Assembly: GCF_014698065.1 (NCBI RefSeq)
Contig: NZ_JACJSI010000001.1
Coordinates: forward strand, 223,125 to 287,124
Direction of reading: 5' to 3'
DNA from: Nostoc flagelliforme FACHB-838
GTDB lineage: Bacteria; Cyanobacteriota; Cyanobacteriia; Cyanobacteriales; Nostocaceae
Length of the DNA stretch: 64,000 nt
The position numbers and the translations under genes were made by a program. This document shows positions 11,367-19,840 of this stretch, in pieces (position 1 is the stretch's first letter; each line of letters opens with the position of its first letter). The notes below the pieces were generated by a model. That model had not been told where the DNA came from and did no database searches. It saw only the letters and a program-made list of their open reading frames with translations.

Positions 11367-12641
11367 TTGTCTCGTCGATATTTATTTACCTCCGAGTCAG
11401 TCACCGAAGGTCATCCAGATAAAATCTGCGATCAGATTTCTGATACCATTCTGGATGCCCTACTGACACAAGACCCCAGCAGCCGTGTCGCCGCTGAAGT
11501 AGTAGTTAATACTGGTTTGGTGCTAATCACTGGTGAAATAACCACCAAAGCCAATGTAAATTTCGTCAATCTCGCGCGCAAAAAAATTACCGAAATTGGC
11601 TATACCAATGCCGATAATGGCTTTTCTGCTAACAGCACCAGCGTTCTGCTGGCTTTAGACGAACAATCACCCGATATTGCTCAAGGCGTTAACACCGCCC
11701 AAGAAACCCGTGAGCAAGATAGTGATGAACAATTCGACAAAATTGGTGCGGGCGATCAAGGTATAATGTTCGGTTTTGCCAGCAACGAAACACCAGAACT
11801 GATGCCTTTACCTATCAGCCTGGCCCATCGCATTGCTCGCCGATTGGCAGCAGTTCGCAAAACAGGTGAATTGTCATACCTGCGTCCTGACGGCAAAACC
11901 CAAGTAACTGTGGTCTATGAAGATGGACGCCCAGTAGGTATTGATACTATTCTAATTTCCACCCAGCATACAGCCAGCATTGGGGAAATCACGGATGAGG
12001 CGGCTGTCCAAGCCAAAATTAAACAAGACCTCTGGTCAGCAGTGGTCGAACCTGTTTTTGGCGACATTGAAGTTAAACCTAATCAGGAAACACGTTTTTT
12101 AGTCAACCCTACTGGCAAATTTGTTGTTGGTGGCCCTCAGGGAGATTCTGGTCTGACAGGACGGAAAATAATCGTTGATACCTACGGTGGCTATTCACGT
12201 CATGGTGGCGGCGCTTTTTCCGGCAAAGACCCCACAAAGGTAGACCGTTCTGCTGCTTATGCGGCTCGCTATGTGGCGAAAAATATTGTCGCTGCTGGGT
12301 TAGCAGAAAAAGTTGAAATCCAGCTATCTTATGCTATTGGCGTAGCACGACCAACAAGCATTCTGGTGGATACCTTTGGCACTGGCAAAGTGGATGAAGA
12401 AACCTTACTGGAATTAATCAACCAGCATTTTGAACTGCGTCCAGCAGGGATTATCCATACCTTTAACTTACGTAACTTACCAAGTGAACGAGGCGGACGT
12501 TTTTATCAGGACGTCGCGGCTTACGGTCATTTTGGGCGGCCTGATTTAGACTTGCCTTGGGAACAGACCGATAAAGCTGAATTGTTGAAGCAAGCAGCAA
12601 ACGAGTCACTTTCGGCAGCAGTTGCTCAGGCACTAACTTAA
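11367..12641 (+). CDS. metK: S-adenosylmethionine synthetase
   Basis: Makes S-adenosylmethionine from methionine and ATP. I start at the TTG of the (L/M)[10 protein letters not shown] sequence because an AGGAGG ribosome site lies 8 bases upstream and the family begins there. The upstream ATG at 11319 would add 16 atypical residues. Motifs: [20 protein letters not shown] at the N-terminus, the [13 protein letters not shown]-loop-like signature near residue 128, and [19 protein letters not shown] near residue 290. The length of about 424 residues is normal. The single-gene unit has a structured leader and its own terminator. Confidence 0.95.
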   Translation: MSRRYLFTSESVTEGHPDKICDQISDTILDALLTQDPSSRVAAEVVVNTGLVLITGEITTKANVNFVNLARKKITEIGYTNADNGFSANSTSVLLALDEQSPDIAQGVNTAQETREQDSDEQFDKIGAGDQGIMFGFASNETPELMPLPISLAHRIARRLAAVRKTGELSYLRPDGKTQVTVVYEDGRPVGIDTILISTQHTASIGEITDEAAVQAKIKQDLWSAVVEPVFGDIEVKPNQETRFLVNPTGKFVVGGPQGDSGLTGRKIIVDTYGGYSRHGGGAFSGKDPTKVDRSAAYAARYVAKNIVAAGLAEKVEIQLSYAIGVARPTSILVDTFGTGKVDEETLLELINQHFELRPAGIIHTFNLRNLPSERGGRFYQDVAAYGHFGRPDLDLPWEQTDKAELLKQAANESLSAAVAQALT

Positions 12642-12678
12642 CCTTATACGCTACTGCAAGAACTTAGTTTATTTAGCT

Positions 12679-12721
12679 GAGGGTATTGGCAACTTGAAAA
12701 GTTACCTATGCCCTCATTTTT
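12679..12721 (+). terminator. Rho-independent terminator after metK
   Basis: GAGGG...CCCTC arms, with inner pairing GGCAAC/GTTACC, are followed by ATTTTT, about 38 bp after the metK stop. Confidence 0.8.
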
Positions 12722-12807
12722 GCTAGCCACCGGAATATCGAAAAGTAAAACTATCAATACGCGAGGATGATGTGTCACTTAGGTCAATACATTTGAATCT
12801 TATAGTT

Positions 12808-12919
12808 CAATACGGTTCAGTTAAGCATTTTTTTCTTCTCTCTGTTCCCTCTGTGCCTCTGCGGTTCGTTAAAAAATTTGACTTTGATAAAGAGTTTTAG
12901 CCTTAACTGAACCGTATTG
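12808..12919. repeat. 112-bp MITE-like element with 18-bp perfect terminal inverted repeats
   Basis: The ends CAATACGGTTCAGTTAAG and CTTAACTGAACCGTATTG are perfect inverted copies. The interior is pyrimidine-rich (CTCTGTTCCCTCTGTGCCTCTGCGG). A related copy lies at 61218-61329 in the opposite orientation, so this is a mobile or dispersed repeat family. No coding capacity. Confidence 0.8.
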
Positions 12920-13020
12920 TCTTATAGTTGAGCCAAAATTCAGACCAAAAAGTGCGATAGAACCCAAAAGTTTTGGTATATATAGCTTTAACGAAGAAAA
13001 CACCGAAGTATAAATTATTG

Positions 13021-13887
13021 ATGAAAAACAATAATTCATCTGCGTTGGAGCCTACCAATAGAAGCTTACAAGTACGTCGTTTCAGATTATCCTTTCTCTA
13101 CGCCGTGCCAATTGGGGTGTTAGGGGGATTGATTGGCTTAGGGGGTGCAGAGTTTCGACTGCCAGTCCTTGCTGGCACATTGGGCTATTCAGTGCGACAG
13201 GCTGTACCTTTTAACCTGGGTGTCAGCTTGATTACGATTGCTGCTTCCTTGGTAATCCGGGGCAGTACACTTTCTTTAGCCCAAGTGATTCTATTACTTC
13301 CTGTGATCTTCTCGTTGATTGCTGGGGCAGTTATCACTGCTTTTTTCGGGGCGGCGATCGCAGGAAAGTTATCAAACGAACAGCTTGAGCGAATCATCTT
13401 AGTCCTATTAGTAGTGATTGGCATTGCCCTAATAGTCGAGGGTTTTCTACCTCAACAAATACCAGCCCTTTTACCGCCTGCTTTAAGTTGGCGTATTCCA
13501 GCAGGTATTTTATTTGGTCTCGCTATTGGACTGGTAAGCAGTTTACTTGGGGTTGCAGGGGGTGAAGTGATCATCCCAACACTTGTTTTCGCTTTTGGTG
13601 CAGATATTAAAACAGCAGGTACAGCCAGTCTTCTAGTTAGCTTACCAACTGTACTAGTGGGAGTTATCAGATATGCTAGTCGAGGAGCATTTGCAGATCG
13701 TACAGCCTTGGGTAATACCATAGCGCCTATGGGAATTGGCTCGGTGATTGGAGCCATCATCGGAGGAATGCTTGTCGGTATTGTTCCAGCAGCGCTACTG
13801 AAAGTTACGCTAGGGGTAATCTTGAATATCTCCGCGTTTCGGGTTTTTCACAAAGTCAATTCCTCTAATAAAAAAACTGAAAGCTAG
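13021..13887 (+). CDS. TauE/SafE-family sulfite/organosulfonate exporter-like permease
   Basis: A 288-residue integral membrane protein with about eight hydrophobic segments in two internally similar halves. Each half carries a glycine-rich motif typical of TauE/SafE (GVLGGLIGLGGAEFRLPVL near the start and GLVSSLLGVAGGEVIIPTL near residue 175). The family moves sulfite, sulfoacetate or related anions across the inner membrane; the substrate here cannot be told. I start at ATG 13021 (MKNNNSS) rather than the upstream ATG at 12973, whose 16 codons lie in AT-rich leader sequence. It stands alone, with a bidirectional-looking terminator after it. Confidence 0.8.
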   Translation: MKNNNSSALEPTNRSLQVRRFRLSFLYAVPIGVLGGLIGLGGAEFRLPVLAGTLGYSVRQAVPFNLGVSLITIAASLVIRGSTLSLAQVILLLPVIFSLIAGAVITAFFGAAIAGKLSNEQLERIILVLLVVIGIALIVEGFLPQQIPALLPPALSWRIPAGILFGLAIGLVSSLLGVAGGEVIIPTLVFAFGADIKTAGTASLLVSLPTVLVGVIRYASRGAFADRTALGNTIAPMGIGSVIGAIIGGMLVGIVPAALLKVTLGVILNISAFRVFHKVNSSNKKTES

Positions 13888-13958
13888 TTCGAGCAAAGCT
13901 TTTCAGACTATATTGTATTTTTTTAGGTGGATATCCGCTTAATCCAAAACCTTAATAA

Positions 13959-14011
13959 GAAACCCCCTCAGCCTTCATCATAGTAATGTAATTACAAGGC
14001 AGAGGGGTTTC
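13959..14011. terminator. bidirectional terminator hairpin between convergent genes
   Basis: GAAACCCCCTCAGCCTT pairs with AAGGCAGAGGGGTTTC across a 20-base loop. It lies between the plus-strand permease and the minus-strand pentapeptide gene and can serve both. Confidence 0.75.
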
Positions 14012-14135
14012 ATTAATCTTAATATTTTTATAGAGGCAGATTTTGAGGATAATGCTGGCAAACAATCAGTTTTTTTGATTTAAAATCCACCAAAACCTAT
14101 GTTGTGTTGATTTTAACCTGCCAACTTAGTTCAGC

Positions 14136-14591
14136 CTAGTCCCAATCGGGAATTTGCGCATCTTCTCCACCAATCCCGATTCCAGTGTTAAAGATTTCGG
14201 CATCAGTGAGATTCAGATCATTCATTGATGCTTTATACACATTAGAATCGTGAATTGTAGCGCGAGTAAAATTTACCCCGTTGAGATTGGTTTGCTTCAA
14301 ATTCACGTTGGTTACATAAGCTGATGTTAGATTAGCACCTGCCAAATTTGCACCAGTTAAGTCAGCACCTTCGAGGTTAGCACCGACAAGGTTGGCTCCT
14401 TGGAGCTTCGAGCCTCTCAAGTCAGCACCAATTAAATGAGCGCCACTGAGGTTAGCTCCCGATAGATTACAGTTAACACATTCCCCAGTTGAAAGCAGCT
14501 TTTGTAAATCCTGCGAATTCTCGGCTCTAACCGAGTTCATCAAAAATAGGGGAGTTACTAAGGTTATAGCCGCTAATAGCTGGAGTTTCAT
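14136..14591 (-). CDS. secreted pentapeptide-repeat protein
   Basis: A 151-residue protein with a signal peptide (MKLQLLAAITLVTPLFLMNSVRA) cleaved before ENSQ, then a CVNCNLSG cap and about 15 A(N/D)LxG-type pentapeptides forming a right-handed beta helix. A short acidic tail follows. I use the ATG after the strong AAGGGGG ribosome site instead of the ATG ten codons upstream. Cyanobacteria encode many such lumenal or periplasmic proteins and their function is mostly unknown. Monocistronic. Confidence 0.85.
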   Translation of the reverse strand: MKLQLLAAITLVTPLFLMNSVRAENSQDLQKLLSTGECVNCNLSGANLSGAHLIGADLRGSKLQGANLVGANLEGADLTGANLAGANLTSAYVTNVNLKQTNLNGVNFTRATIHDSNVYKASMNDLNLTDAEIFNTGIGIGGEDAQIPDWD

Positions 14592-14865
14592 AATTTTCCC
14601 CCTTAAATAATCAAATTGCATCCGTTCTATCCCTCACAATTCTATTATCTCATTAAACTTCATAAGGTCAATCTATCTCTTGACAAGTTAGTTGTGATAT
14701 GGAACAAGGATAATGGTAATCTCACAAATGCCGTTAATTCTGATTTTTGGCGATTTTTACTTGACAATCCCTAAAAAACTGCCAATGTTAAATCACTGTT
14801 AAATCTTTTTAAAAGCTTGCACTACCCGCCATAATTTGGCTATTTTGATAAGTATTTATACTTCT

Positions 14866-15729
14866 CTAACTTTTCAAAAATTCTCGCATATACTGATTAA
14901 CTAATTCAGGCTGTTCTTGCTGCACCCAATGACCACAATTAGGAATGTACTTGATTTGAAAGTCTCTGACGTATGCTGCGGTGTCGTAGGTTAGTTCCTT
15001 GCCGAGTGCAGTGTCATTTTCCCCCCAAATCATCAGTGTTGGCACTTCTAGAACGCCCCAATTTGGATTTAGCATTCTCTGCTGAAAAATATTGCGGTAA
15101 TAGTTCAACATTGCTGTGAGGGCACCACGTTTTGCAGCCGCATTTTTATAAGCGTCAATATCCGCTTGGGTGAAAGCACTCTTGTTAACTGCTGTACCTT
15201 TAAAAGCTGTTTCAATTGCTTGGTAGTCTGAAGATTGTAAAAGTAATTCTGGTATCCACGGTAGTTGAAAAAGGAATATATAGTTGCTACGTAGCAACTG
15301 TTGGGGAGTGCGTAACCCTTGGGCAAATTTGGCAGGATGAGGCAGGTTAAGAATAATTAATTGTTCTAACATTTCGGGGTGAGTGTATGCAAAATTCCAA
15401 GCGATCGCACCACCCCAATCATGTCCAACTAATACACATTTTTGGTATCCTAATCCCTTAATTACTCCCTCAACATCTTTAATAAACTCATCCATTACAT
15501 AAGCTGATTGCTCATTTGGTTTATCACTATCGTTGTAGCCACGCAAGTCAAGGGCGACAACTTTAAAATTTTGGGCAAATTCTGGTATTTGATGCCGCCA
15601 AGAGTACCAAAACTCAGGAAATCCGTGCAACATCAACATTAAAGGGCCTTCACCTTGGGTAACGTAGTGTAGTTTTACCCCATTCGTAGTTATATATTCG
15701 TGTTTCCAAGAAGTTTCTATTAGAGACAT
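14866..15729 (-). CDS. alpha/beta hydrolase, epoxide-hydrolase-like
   Basis: A 287-residue alpha/beta hydrolase. The HGFPEFWYSWRHQ oxyanion motif is near residue 35, the nucleophile elbow GHDWGG (Asp nucleophile) near 103, the catalytic acid region WGENDTALG near 235, and the catalytic His in NCGHWVQQEQPE near 266. An Asp nucleophile and HGFPxxW place it with soluble epoxide hydrolases and haloalkane dehalogenases rather than esterases. Cap-domain tyrosines are present. The start MSLIETSWKHEY is chosen over the ATG ten codons upstream by family length. The substrate is unknown. Confidence 0.85.
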   Translation of the reverse strand: MSLIETSWKHEYITTNGVKLHYVTQGEGPLMLMLHGFPEFWYSWRHQIPEFAQNFKVVALDLRGYNDSDKPNEQSAYVMDEFIKDVEGVIKGLGYQKCVLVGHDWGGAIAWNFAYTHPEMLEQLIILNLPHPAKFAQGLRTPQQLLRSNYIFLFQLPWIPELLLQSSDYQAIETAFKGTAVNKSAFTQADIDAYKNAAAKRGALTAMLNYYRNIFQQRMLNPNWGVLEVPTLMIWGENDTALGKELTYDTAAYVRDFQIKYIPNCGHWVQQEQPELVNQYMREFLKS

Positions 15730-15937
15730 AATTAATCTAAATTCATCATTAAAAAACACTAAATAGTAATACTCTACTTAATCAGTGTAATATCATGTTG
15801 AGTAGCCTCACATCTATTAAAAGGCAGTATTACGATAGTGATTTTTTGCAAAAACATTAGACAATTTGCCTTGGGATAGATGTGAATCGTGGGTAAATTT
15901 TGGTAAAAGGTAAATATAATAATTTTCCCCAACTACC

Positions 15938-16756
15938 ATGACACAACAGTTGACAAACCATGCTTCATTGTGGGTTGAGCGACTGGGACGATTTGGCTAT
16001 GTTTCCAAGGGAGTAGTTTACGGTATAGTTGGGCTACTGGCAGCACAGGCGGCTTTTGGCAACGGTGGTAAAACAACTGATACCCAAGGCGCTCTCCGAA
16101 CAATCGTTAACCAGCCATTTGGTAAATTTTTGCTGTCTTTAGTTGCAATTGGCTTCATTGGATACGTAATCTGGCGTTTTGTACAAGCAATTAAAGACCC
16201 AGAAAATAAAGGTAATGATGCCAAAGGTTTGGCAATACGACTTGGTTACGCAGTTAATGGCTTGATTTATGCAAGTTTAGCCTTAAGTGCTGTGAAAATC
16301 GTGATGGGTACAGGCGGGGGTAAAAATAGTAGTGATTCTACTGAAGATTCGACAGCACGTTTGCTTTCTCAACCCTTTGGTCAATGGTTAGTTGGAACTG
16401 CGGGGGCATTTGTAATTGCTCTAGGTTTCTATCAGTTTTATCAAGCTTTTAGTGGAAAATTTCGTAAAGAACTCAATTTAACTGAGTTAAGCAACAAAGA
16501 AGCCCAATGGGTAATGAGGATTGCCAGATTTGGTTTAGCGGCACGGGGTATAGTATTTTGTATTACCGGCTGGTTTTTAATCGAAGCTGCTAGGCAATCG
16601 AACGCCGCTACCGCAGTAGGTTTGGATGAAGTATTACAGACGCTAGCGCAACAGCCTTATGGAGCATGGCTTTTGGGTATTGTGGCGTTAGGTTTGGTTG
16701 CTTATGCCATCTACACAATAATACAGGCGCGGTATCGTCGGCTAGTCAATTTTTAG
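15938..16756 (+). CDS. DUF1206 membrane protein
   Basis: A 272-residue membrane protein made of three internal repeats of about 85 residues, each with two hydrophobic helices and a recurrent motif: RFGYVSKGVVYGIVG, RLGYAVNGLIYASLA and RFGLAARGIVFCITG, each followed by a QPFG(K/Q) or QPYGAWLL segment. This threefold DUF1206 architecture is conserved in cyanobacteria and actinobacteria; its function is unknown. The next gene starts 33 bp downstream on the same strand, suggesting an operon. Confidence 0.85.
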   Translation: MTQQLTNHASLWVERLGRFGYVSKGVVYGIVGLLAAQAAFGNGGKTTDTQGALRTIVNQPFGKFLLSLVAIGFIGYVIWRFVQAIKDPENKGNDAKGLAIRLGYAVNGLIYASLALSAVKIVMGTGGGKNSSDSTEDSTARLLSQPFGQWLVGTAGAFVIALGFYQFYQAFSGKFRKELNLTELSNKEAQWVMRIARFGLAARGIVFCITGWFLIEAARQSNAATAVGLDEVLQTLAQQPYGAWLLGIVALGLVAYAIYTIIQARYRRLVNF

Positions 16757-16788
16757 ATGGTGCGTGCCGAGAATTTCAATTTCTAGAA

Positions 16789-17934
16789 ATGGCAATAATA
16801 GAAACCCGTGGTATATGGCTGACGACTACTGATAGTAAAGTTCTCAGGTCAAAGCAACGCATTGCTGAGGCGATGGATTTGCTTGCCGAAACGGGATTTA
16901 ATGTGGTGTTTCCCGTTGTTTGGAACAAGGCAGTAACTTTATATCCCAGTCAAACTATGCAGCAGACATTTGGGGCCGAAATTGACCATCTGTCTGTAGG
17001 CCGTGATCCTTTAGAAGAGGTGGTAGTTGAGGCGCGGCGAGTTGGGTTGAAAGTCATTCCTTGGTTTGAATACGGTTTTGCCAGTTCCTACAATTTGAAT
17101 GGTGGTGTACTTTTACAGAAAAAACCGGAATGGACTGCGCGTGATTGTAACGGCAATTTACTGAAGAAAAACGGCTTTGAGTGGTTGAATGCACTCGACT
17201 CACAGGTGCAGGAATTCTTCTTGAACTTGGTGCTGGAAGTTGTAAAGAATTATGATGTGGATGGGGTGCAAGGAGACGATCGCTTCCCTGCGTTACCCTG
17301 TGAAGGTGGCTATGATGAGGTAACTGTCAGCCGCTATCGCCAGGAATTTGATCGCAATCCGCCACAGAACCCCAAGGATAGGCAATGGTTGCAGTGGCGT
17401 GCAGATATTCTCACTGACTTTTTGGCGCGTCTCTACCGGGAGGTAAAAGCGGTGAATCCTAATTTATTAGTAGCGATCGCACCTAATATCCATGATTGGG
17501 CATTCCAGGAATATCTGCAAGACTCCCCTGCATGGCTAAAGCGGGGAATCGTTGATATGATTCAGCCGCAGATTTATCGCCGTGACTTTAGGAGTTATTG
17601 TGCGATCGCTGATAAACTAGTAAATCAGCAGTTTACAGATGCAACGTTGCCGAAGTTAGCACCGGGAATACTGATGAAGCTTGGCAGTTATTGTATTAGT
17701 CCAGAATATTTGGTGCAGGCAATCGAATACAATCGTCAACTTGGCATTCAAGGAGAGGTATTCTTTTTTTACGAAGGTTTGCGCGAAAATAACAATACCC
17801 TAGCTAAAGTTTTGCGAAATGGCCCTTATGCTAAGTCTGCATCATTTCCTACTCTGTCAGATTTGAGTGCGGGTAGCGTGATTAACAAGAGGACATCTTC
17901 TATTTGGCAAAGGTTGTTAAAAAAGATTTTTTAA
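16789..17934 (+). CDS. glycoside-hydrolase-like family 10 (GHL10/DUF187) protein
   Basis: A 381-residue TIM-barrel-type protein. Family stretches include ETRGIWLTTTDSKVL at the start, LKVIPWFEYGFASS near residue 90, YDVDGVQGDDRFP near 165 (acidic catalytic candidates), VAIAPNIHDWAFQEYL, and MIQPQIYRRDF. GHL10 proteins are putative glycosidases acting on cell-envelope or extracellular polysaccharide, but no signal peptide is visible here. I start at the ATG of MAIIETRG; the earlier in-frame ATG lies inside the DUF1206 gene. The downstream DUF2358 gene begins 6 bp after the stop, so the two are probably co-transcribed. Confidence 0.8.
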   Translation: MAIIETRGIWLTTTDSKVLRSKQRIAEAMDLLAETGFNVVFPVVWNKAVTLYPSQTMQQTFGAEIDHLSVGRDPLEEVVVEARRVGLKVIPWFEYGFASSYNLNGGVLLQKKPEWTARDCNGNLLKKNGFEWLNALDSQVQEFFLNLVLEVVKNYDVDGVQGDDRFPALPCEGGYDEVTVSRYRQEFDRNPPQNPKDRQWLQWRADILTDFLARLYREVKAVNPNLLVAIAPNIHDWAFQEYLQDSPAWLKRGIVDMIQPQIYRRDFRSYCAIADKLVNQQFTDATLPKLAPGILMKLGSYCISPEYLVQAIEYNRQLGIQGEVFFFYEGLRENNNTLAKVLRNGPYAKSASFPTLSDLSAGSVINKRTSSIWQRLLKKIF

Positions 17935-17940
17935 GGAAAA

Positions 17941-18378
17941 ATGCTCGTGGAATCTCAATTATCGGTGGAACGGGTAATTAAAACTTTAAAAGAGGATTTA
18001 CCAACACTTTTTGAAAAAGATATTTCATATCACATTTATACAGACGATATCTACTTTAAAGACCCAGTAAATACATTCAAATACAAATTTAACTATCGGA
18101 TTATATTTTGGACATTGCGATTTCACGCTCGGCTATTTTTTACCCAAATTTACTTTGATGTGCATGAGGTTTATCACTCAGCCGAAGACACAATTTTAGC
18201 AAAGTGGACGGTGCGGGGAGTGTTGCGCGTTCCTTGGAAAGCAGGTTTGCTTTTTAATGGCTATTCAACGTATAAACTCAACCAAAATAACTTGATATAC
18301 GAACATATCGACACATGGGATCGTAAACCTGGGGAGATTTTACGGCAGTTTTGGCAAAAAGGAGGAGAGAGCACATGA
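17941..18378 (+). CDS. DUF2358 protein
   Basis: A 145-residue SnoaL-like-fold protein of the plant/cyanobacterial DUF2358 family. Recognisable stretches are LKEDLPTLFEKDISYHIYTDDIYFKDPVN at the start, with the usual FKDP motif, and the C-terminal YEHIDTWDRKPGEILRQFW. No catalytic residues are assigned for the family. It begins 6 bp after the GHL10 gene, and its stop overlaps the start of the next small gene in an ATGA arrangement, indicating translational coupling. Confidence 0.8.
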   Translation: MLVESQLSVERVIKTLKEDLPTLFEKDISYHIYTDDIYFKDPVNTFKYKFNYRIIFWTLRFHARLFFTQIYFDVHEVYHSAEDTILAKWTVRGVLRVPWKAGLLFNGYSTYKLNQNNLIYEHIDTWDRKPGEILRQFWQKGGEST

Positions 18379-18629
18379 AAGTCGTCAATGAACTTGGTCA
18401 ACTCTTAAATGTAACTATTACTCTTGGTAACATTGATGACCGTGAACCAGTACCAAATTTACTGCGTGAGCTTTTTGGCAAAATATTTGGCGTTAGCGTT
18501 CGCGCAGCGTCTCGTAGAGAAGCTTACCGAAGACATCGTAGCTATGTTTCTGAAAAACTTGCTTCTGAGCTGTTGGAAGAGTTCGGAATTCAATTTTTTG
18601 CTAAACCCCGTTGTACATTCACAAATTAG
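18375..18629 (+). CDS. small hypothetical protein running into the transposon end
   Basis: An 84-residue protein of unknown function whose start overlaps the DUF2358 stop (ATGA). Residues around GVSVRAASRREAYRRH are encoded by an inserted copy of a Nostoc short repeat (GCGTTCGCGCAGCGTCTCG). The last six codons (CTFTN and stop) lie within the terminal TGTACATTCACAAATTAG of the CAST element, so the native C-terminus was replaced when the element arrived or its flank rearranged. Likely truncated. Confidence 0.5.
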   Translation: MKVVNELGQLLNVTITLGNIDDREPVPNLLRELFGKIFGVSVRAASRREAYRRHRSYVSEKLASELLEEFGIQFFAKPRCTFTN

Positions 18630-18846
18630 ATGTCGGACTTTAACAAATTAATGTCGTTAATTTTATCCTGCAAAAACCTTGTATAGCAAGGGTTTTATTA
18701 ATTTATATGATTATTCAAAAGTGACTAGAGATTTTCAATTTTTTCACAAATTGAGGTCGCAAAACCAAAAGTTTCACATTTTAATGGTCGTTTATTTTTT
18801 TCTCTGAAAAAGTCTGCTATCAAAGGACTTCACAAATTAGATGTCG
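18612..18846 (+). repeat. tnsB-proximal transposon end with five TnsB-type sites
   Basis: TGTACA at the tip is followed by repeats of the form TTCACAAATTAGATGTCG at about 18618, 18641 (TTAACAAATTAATGTCG), 18748 (TTCACAAATTGAGGTCG), 18768 (divergent) and 18828. The spacing is uneven, as in Tn7-like ends. The right end carries the same sites inverted. The remaining sequence to 19003 shows nothing else. Confidence 0.9.
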
Positions 18847-19003
18847 CATTCTTGATAGCGGCAATGTGTTTATTTATGCAAGGGGTAAAACCTGAGTAAT
18901 AGTGGTACAGACTGCATCAGTGTTAGAAAATTAACTGCGTCAGTCTATTTCAGTGTATAACTAAAAAAATTAGCTATTAATCTTACATAATGAGGTTTTA
19001 GTT

Positions 19004-19384
19004 GTGACGTTTGAACCTGACGACATTCTGGAGGGTGGCCGTTCGATTCGTCCTTTTCTTCCAGAACTTTTAGGAAATGATGCGGTTCAAGTAGACAAAC
19101 AATTGGCTGAACTTTTAGCACAAGCTAAAGCTGGACAGGAAGTCGATAAGCAGATTTTAGAAATCTTGAAAAGTCAGCCAGACACTCGCAATTGGATAGC
19201 GGAGTTTCTTAGTGAGAAGCAGGTATCAAAGGGTTTTGAGCCACTTCCAGGTAAAGGTCAAGCAATATCTGCTCAAAAATATATATGTCCTCAAGGAGAC
19301 TACGTTTGGTATCGCCGCATTGTCGGAGCGACAATACCAATCTGTCCTACTCATGGTGTCGTGCTAATACCTGCTGCTCAGTAA
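19004..19384 (+). CDS. small cargo protein with C-terminal zinc-ribbon-like motif
   Basis: A 126-residue protein with a GTG start. I do not recognise a named family. The N-terminus reads DDILEGGRSIRPFLPELLG, followed by a charged helical middle. The C-terminus holds two Cys pairs in a ribbon-like arrangement, YICPQGDYVWYRR and PICPTHGVVLIP, suggesting metal binding. Eight bases after its stop begins a membrane-protein-like frame that is cut short, so the two were probably a cargo gene pair. It lies just inside the transposon end, ahead of the transposition genes. Confidence 0.6.
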   Translation: MTFEPDDILEGGRSIRPFLPELLGNDAVQVDKQLAELLAQAKAGQEVDKQILEILKSQPDTRNWIAEFLSEKQVSKGFEPLPGKGQAISAQKYICPQGDYVWYRRIVGATIPICPTHGVVLIPAAQ

Positions 19385-19391
19385 TAAATAT

Positions 19392-19514
19392 ATGCCAACC
19401 AAATTTTTAGAAAGTCTGGGTGGAAAACTTGCAGAAAACTGGGCTGCAAACATACTGACACCAGCTTTTGTCTTTTGGATGGGGGGACTTAATCTTTGTC
19501 TGTTTTTTGGCTGA
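19392..19514 (+). pseudogene. truncated N-terminus of a larger cargo protein
   Basis: A 40-codon frame starts MPTKFLESLGGKLAENWAAN and continues with a hydrophobic segment (TPAFVFWMGGLNLCLFFG), then stops. It reads like the start of a longer membrane-associated partner of the preceding zinc-ribbon gene. The downstream sequence is dispersed repeat with no continuation, so the remainder was probably deleted. Confidence 0.45.
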
Positions 19515-19523
19515 CAGAAGCAT

Positions 19524-19590
19524 CTGATAGCCATTTTCATTTGAATGAGGTACACGGGTAGGGGTACATATCTGTGCGCCCTTACTATGT
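19524..19590. repeat. dispersed repeat (CATTTGAATGAGGTA type)
   Basis: The stretch with CATTTGAATGAGGTAC and CATATCTGTGCGCCC recurs in similar form, inverted, at 56041-56106, and partly at 56590-56625. The module occurs both inside the transposon and outside it. It could be the end of an insertion element. Confidence 0.55.
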
Positions 19591-19664
19591 TCATCTGTGG
19601 TTAATTATTTCTTTCTATACCTTGCCTATGCGGAAACCGCTATAAGTCAGTCTCGATAATTTAA

Positions 19665-19707
19665 TTTACACACAATAAGTTTTATTTTACACACTATATG
19701 TTAATTT
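19665..19707. promoter_or_regulatory. putative CAST operator, two half-sites 21 bp apart
   Basis: TTTACACACAATAAGTTTTAT is followed directly by TTTACACACTATATGTTAATT, a 21-bp tandem arrangement. A matching pair with the same 21-bp spacing lies between the XRE regulator and cas12k at 34409-34450. The site is 134 bp upstream of the TnsB-like gene and is probably the control region of the transposition operon. Confidence 0.6.
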
Positions 19708-19840
19708 AAAAATATTCGTGCAATGCAGTTAGTAATCAAACTTCACTCAATACCTCTGGCTACAATCTCCAATTTCAGATGGTAGTTAATACCTTGCTTA
19801 ATTAAGCAAAACTTGGAAAATCAATTTTTAATAAAAAACT

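Noticed and set aside
18424..18651. A 75-codon frame overlapping the small gene before the CAST
   Set aside because: It overlaps in another frame and ends inside the TnsB-site repeats. The coupled ATGA start supports the other frame.
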